A program made the translations under genes and the position numbers. Below the pieces are notes generated by a model. The model had not been told where the DNA came from and ran no database searches. It saw only the letters and a list, made by a program, of their open reading frames with translations. This document shows, one piece after another, positions 59,564 through 64,000 of a DNA stretch of 64,000 nt. This DNA comes from Phyto melanocephala (taxonomy: Eukaryota > Arthropoda > Insecta > Diptera > Rhinophoridae): contig OW799233.1 in assembly GCA_941918925.1 (NCBI GenBank), positions 116,573,833-116,637,832 on the forward strand, written 5' to 3'. Each line of letters opens with the position of its first letter. Within the stretch, counting starts at the first letter, position 1.

Positions 59564-59602
59564 ATTGAGTACAATATAATACATACAAAAACGTATAATA
59601 TA

Positions 59603-60132
59603 TTAAATATCAGTGCTACAAAATAATTACATTAATGGCAATTTTAAGCGAAAACACTTACTTTTAAACAATCTTTTTACTATATATTCACAATCCTTTT
59701 CAATGGCCGAAGATCTGTACAGTTGGGTAAATTTGCTTTTCGTGGTATAAAACCGATATTATTATTTGAATAACACTCAAGGCTCCTTTTTCCTTAGTAA
59801 CATGATGCCAAAATGATGCAGAAATATAATGACACTCTGTGCTGTTTTATGAAAGCTAAAAGCCACTCACTACGTAATATATATTTGAAAAAGCCTCACC
59901 ACACAAGAAACTTTTTTGGAAATTTTATATGTTTCTTTGTCAGGTATTGTTTTTAAACATTACCTCGTCCATCAGCCACATACAAATCTAAACCCGAAGT
60001 TATAACGGGTGGTTAAATTTTATTTATGTTCCTTACCAATAGAATCCGTATACTAGTTACATATAAATATACCAAATTTTTCTTGTGATAAATAAAAGCT
60101 TTGGCAGCCATCAAAAAAAACAGTTCAAACAG
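59603..60132. other. spacer, no gene recognised
   Basis: AT-rich DNA between segment X and the Kazal duplicate. AACGGGTGGTTAAATTTTA at about 60006 is similar to a captured-mariner TIR but has no partner nearby. Confidence 0.35.
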
Positions 60133-60738
60133 TCGAATAACTTTAAATAACTATAAATATTAAGCCACAAAGGTGACACAATATCTTTTAATACACATCT
60201 ATCAGTGGCACCTGATTTTTCTCATTTTGTCAAAATTAATTTTCTCAATGTGAAAAAAATTTAAATAAAATAAAAATTCTTTACAAGATTGCTATGAAGT
60301 TTATTCTTTATTAAACAATTCTTTTTTTATATAATATTGAACAATAATTAAAAGTTGACTTAGTAACAAACTTAAGTTTATTATTTAGTTTATTTAATTG
60401 TAGTTAAAGTTATTGAAATAATCTATAACCGAACGTATGCATACAAATTTCATTTATAGGTTACAAATCTAATTTAAATAGAAAATCAGTTTAATAAAAC
60501 CTCTACAAGCCTCTGATAATGTTTATGCATACTGCAGTAAGTGTTTTATAAACGTATTTATTTATTATATCGATTACAATATTTGAAGACTTTTCGATTT
60601 ATATAAAGAATTATTTAAAATATTAATTTTTTTTTTTTGATTTTTATATTTTTTGCATATCTGCCATATTTGGTGATTTCTTTTACTTGCGTTTTGGGAA
60701 AATAATAGCTTTGTACTTCTGATTATCATTTTTGGCTA

Positions 60739-61127
60739 TCAATTTGGTATTAATTTTGGCCTTTGGAGAGCTCTGTATTTGTTTGATATATTATCAAGCA
60801 CTTTGCTACAATCAGGAGATTCTTGTTCACATGTGCCAGCAAATGAATTTTTCCATCCTTTAAAAAATATTTACGTATAAAAAACATATAAGAAATTTTA
60901 TAAATTTTAAACGTTTACTTACTATCTTCCAATATACATTTGTATAAGTTCCTATCGCATGGATTTACAAAATTACATTGCATTTCACTATCATCTTCTA
61001 GATAAAAAGTACCGCACACTGGATCTCGCATATGGTTACATATAATTTGGCAAACCTCACCATTTGATCCCAGGATGCAGAAGGATAAAGCCAGCAATAG
61101 TTTAACGAAAGCAAGGTAGAAGTTCAT
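60739..61127 (-). CDS. secreted Kazal-type peptide, gene copy 2 (two exons)
   Basis: Exon 1 is 61127-60923 and exon 2 is 60857-60739, with the same phase-1 GT-AG junction as copy 1, giving 107 residues. The signal peptide differs from copy 1 at one position (FVKLLLALSFCILG). The Kazal cysteines are all conserved (DPVCGTFY, WKNSFAGTC). Changes such as NHM for SHM, EVCQ for EDCQ and CDRN for CYKN affect the mature part. The tail diverges after ALQRPK and stops 16 residues earlier than copy 1, because the DNA after that point is rearranged. No disabling mutation is visible, so both copies may be expressed; the TATA box is also kept. Confidence 0.85.
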
Positions 61128-61187
61128 TTTGATACAGCTCTTTTGTTGAATTGAAAACGATTAAGATCAAAATAAAAATTGCTCAAG

Positions 61188-61195
61188 TATTTATA
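61188..61195 (-). promoter_or_regulatory. TATA box of Kazal gene 2
   Basis: TATAAATA on the minus strand, 60 bp before the start codon, identical in sequence and position to that of copy 1. Confidence 0.75.
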
Positions 61196-61472
61196 AGCTT
61201 TTTTAAGCTGAGAAAAAACATATTTGTGAAAGTACTGGCACGTAGTTGATATAGTTTTAAATAATATTTACTTTCAACTGTTAAGGCTAAAGTTATTATT
61301 TCTAAAATAGTAAACATAATTCTTGTGTAAATAAACAACATTACTTAAATGTGTTTTTGTAGAAATTCTACAAATTACACCGTGAAATAGAAAAAAAATA
61401 TCTGGAAAATTACATTGTTTTTCTGATATTTGTTATCAAATAAAATATTAATTAATTTTAGAAATTAGCCAA

Positions 61473-61912
61473 ACACTTCCACTAGACCGATTTTTCTGAA
61501 ACTTTGCACACATTTTGAGCTGTCATGACTTTTTAATTTCGTAATTAAAAAAGTGGACATTGCCACCCCCATTAAAAATAAATTATAATTTTCAGCTATT
61601 TTCACGCATTCCAATGGTTCCCACCGATTTGCCATTCAGCTTCAAGCGACTAAAGTTTCAAATTCGCCTTGCTATTACCATCAACAAACCACAATGCCAA
61701 TCTCTGCGAGTTGCAGGATTTAATTTGGATAATCCATGCTTATCACATTGCCAGCTGCACGTCGCATGCTCCAGAGTATTGTATACCGACTTGCATTACA
61801 ATAAAAATCGATAAAATATTATTTTTAATATATTCAATTAAAATTCAGAATGCATTTTTATTCAGTAAGAGGCGTAGCAACGCGCGCCGGACTTGGCTCG
61901 TTAAGTTATAAA
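61473..61912 (+). mobile_element. Helitron 3' fragment with helicase C-terminus
   Basis: Begins where the Kazal duplicate ends (CTTCCACTAGACCGATTTTT) and ends around GTAGCAACGCGCGCCGG, the GC-rich hairpin-like stretch usual near Helitron 3' termini. Between them is the end of a Helitron Pif1-type helicase. The large central part of the element is missing. An exact CTRR terminus was not found. Confidence 0.7.
61599..61814 (+). pseudogene. Helitron helicase, C-terminal end
   Basis: An open stretch reads RIPMVPTDLPFSFKRLKF, LAITINKPQCQSL, GFNLDNPCLSHCQLHVACSR. It matches the last motifs of the Pif1-like helicase of Helitrons (PTDxPFxFKRLQFPVxLAFAxTINKxQGQSL...FSHGQLYVACSR). Several invariant residues are changed (GQS to CQS, HGQ to HCQ) and a short deletion removes FAM-type residues. 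The Rep domain and helicase motifs upstream are absent. Confidence 0.85.
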
Positions 61913-61929
61913 AATATAAAGTTTATTTC

Positions 61930-62834
61930 TTTGACTTTTGTTACACTTCGTTTTTACATCCTCGACAAAACGTTTAAGTTTACCTGGTGTATCAGACAAG
62001 AAGATAAATATTACACTTAGAAAAATACTTAAATATCGGGTATATTTACAACAAAAGTAAGGAAAACCTTAAAAAAATTATACATCTTTAAAATAACCGG
62101 TTTATTATAAGAAAAAAACCCGGTTTATTTGATATTTGAAAAGCAGCATATACATTTTTTATCAGGAGTATAGTGGACTTTATCATTTTTATCTGGTGAT
62201 TATAATTGGGATATTTAAAGTTAATTAATTTTAGGGAAGTATACTTTAAAAGTAAATATATGCATTTAATTCGAAAAAAAATTTAGTCTGAACAAAATTT
62301 TGGAATTCAGTTTACTCGTTTTAAAATTTTTGCTTTAATCAAATGCATACATAAACAAAAAGGAATACTACATTCGGTAGTGCGAAATCAAATATATCCT
62401 TTATCAACGTGTACATAAATATTTCAAAACTCCAATAATGACATAATCGTAGGTTTTAGATTTTATGCCCATTTTTTTTAAAGTCATCTGGGATTAGATT
62501 TTGTTTATGGTTTACTGTATTCTACCTGTAAATCCCTTTTACTTGCTACTAATATGCCGCGAAAAATGTTCTAGAAGTCATATGTTCTATTTCACACTAC
62601 TTCCAGTGTACTTGCAGTGTAAACATAAATAACAATACACAATGTAGTAAAAATAACTCACATTTAAATAAGTTATTCAACACTCAAAATATTTTCCTCT
62701 ATAGCTTTGTAACTGTTTATGTTATCATGCAAGATAAAATATCAAGACAAAAAGCGAAAATGAAATCATAAAGGGAAATGTAAATCATAGCCAAAAAATT
62801 TAGTACAATATAATGCATACAAAAAACGTATAAT
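61930..62834. repeat. anonymous duplicated segment X, copy 2 (partner 56870-57680)
   Basis: See copy 1. It contains the uninterrupted version of the site at which HINE copy 6 sits (62796-62826, TTTAGTACAATATAATGCAT and on). About 120 bp near 62640-62760 have no close match in copy 1. Confidence 0.75.
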
Positions 62835-63682
62835 ATGTTATATTCGGCCGTGCCGAATCTGATAATACCATTCACCATCATGCACATAGGTATAATCCCA
62901 CATCGTAGCTTAACCTATATTTATTATTATTAACGACGCCATCCTTATTTTGGAATTTTAACGCAGTTAACTGTATTCTACTAGTCAAGTCCTTTGATTT
63001 GATACCCATATTGATGGGGTTAAAAATATTTGATTCGCCATTTTTTTTTAGACGCTATCTTGGATTTTACATTTTTTACCAATATTGAGGGGGTTCAAGA
63101 AGTTACATTTTAAAATAACAGATTTGAACCATATATAAATTTATTGTTCGCCATTTTGTAGTCGAAAGCTGAACAAATTGCTTTTCGTTTGTAAATTTTT
63201 GGAATATATAAAAAAGAAAATTTTTGCCTATAACTTTACCGATTAGAGCGCGGTTTATCCAAAATTTTCCATAAATATCTCTAGAGGCATATTACATATA
63301 GTATAAAAGGTACCTATTATTATTATTCTATAGCTGAAAAATTTTAATTTTGGTGGTAAAAATATGGAAAAAAAACAGAATCAGTCGTGTTTATCTCAGA
63401 AAGTTATGAGGCGCTTGTGATGAATTCCAATAGCAATTCATTCCCGGATATTTTTTTAAAAGATTTATATCATAGACAGATCTGAGGAACATATGGTTTC
63501 TTCTAAAAGTTGATTTCAACCAACAGACGGGTAGAGGGACATGGCTTAATGCACTGCCCTATTCATAAGCTTTCAGAAAATATTTACTTTATGGGGTCGG
63601 AAATGAAAAATTTAGAAATTAAAAACGGAGTGCCAAAGCTTTATATACCCTTGTGCACCACAGGTAAACGGTATAAAAATAT
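62834..63682 (-). mobile_element. DINE-1-like element, S subfamily, copy S2
   Basis: The 3' end at the left has the hairpin ATTCGGC-CGT-GCCGAAT but lacks the usual AACAAGTAAGAG tail. It is followed by CTGATAATACCATTCACCATCATG. The 5' end at the right is TATACCGTTTACC...GGGTATATAAAG. The interior matches S1 (13558-14521) in inverse orientation, for example the CGATTAGAGC...TTTATCC and AAAGTTGATTTCAAC blocks. Confidence 0.8.
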
Positions 63683-64000
63683 GCTTTTCTTTAAACTTAG
63701 TACAATTTTTAAAATCTAATTTTTAATTCCCTAAGGTTAATTCATCTCTGTGCTCTCGTTTTAAGACTTTCACTATTCGAACAATGTTACCATATTTCAA
63801 ATAAAAATTAAACAAAATAAAAAAATTAAAACAAAACACATCAAATCACCAAATTAGATACCATCCCTCGTATAATTTACCATAAGCAATTCAAATCAAA
63901 ACTCTTCAAAATGCATTTACATTTTTGTTTTTGCCTGAAAACAATTCAGTTAATGTTAAGGTTAACACAGTTTCCTGGTGCTAATGTATTTATCAACAGA
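63683..64000. other. end of window, no gene recognised
   Basis: AT-rich DNA. Nothing recognisable. Confidence 0.35.

Larger units (their letters stand above)
60133..61472. repeat. segmental duplicate 2 carrying Kazal gene 2
   Basis: Direct-orientation partner of 42645-43971. Similarity covers the gene, promoter and 3' flank and ends at GCCAAACA near 61472, where the Helitron fragment begins. Confidence 0.9.

Overview
The window is strongly AT-rich eukaryotic DNA. Its spliced genes, a CYP12-type mitochondrial P450, a fly-type Kazal peptide and the transposon families point to a higher dipteran, most likely a calyptrate (blowfly, house fly or stable fly type); the species cannot be fixed from sequence alone. 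Only three cellular genes are supported: an intact five-exon CYP12-family P450 (181-2290, +) and two copies of a small secreted Kazal-type gene (43183-43620 and 60739-61127, both -). The Kazal copies lie in direct duplicates of about 1.3 kb, 17.5 kb apart, each with a TATA box. No rRNA, tRNA, CRISPR array or viral sequence was recognised.

The rest is transposon-dominated. 2.3-13.5 kb: mostly unannotatable AT-rich DNA with a decayed hAT element (4521-5451, near-perfect 8-bp target duplication), an isolated hairpin (8637-8724) and a decayed rolling-circle-type element (9587-10290). 13.5-22.5 kb: two DINE-1-like elements around a nested locus. There a non-LTR retrotransposon is split by two abutting mariner-like elements that share one TA. 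One has turned into a 177-bp-armed palindrome and the other carries a Transib-like insert with RSS-heptamer-like ends and a CGCCG duplication. 22.5-29.4 kb: few features apart from a fold-back locus of 21-bp (heptad-coding) repeats.

29.4-59.6 kb is dominated by six copies of one DINE-1/Helentron-like family (called HINE here). All six carry an internally deleted mariner element with TIRs. Copy 2 is a head-to-head double copy with two 3' ends. Copy 4 holds a pogo-like element that itself holds copy 5. Between copies 1 and 2 lies a stack: a CCCAGCA-ended element contains hAT-1, which contains a Harbinger-like MITE and hAT-2; hAT-2 contains a Harbinger-like element; hAT-3 lies beside hAT-1. Target duplications support most boundaries. 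At 54854-56754 there is a 20-bp-TIR element with a DUF7869-like protein, and copy 6 sits between perfect 28-bp direct repeats.

59.6-64 kb holds the second Kazal duplicate, a Helitron helicase tail, a second copy of an anonymous 0.8-kb duplicated segment, and another DINE-1-like element.

The genes do not form a functional cluster. The window reads as one end of a P450 locus followed by a transposon-rich intergenic region into which a small secreted-peptide gene has been duplicated.
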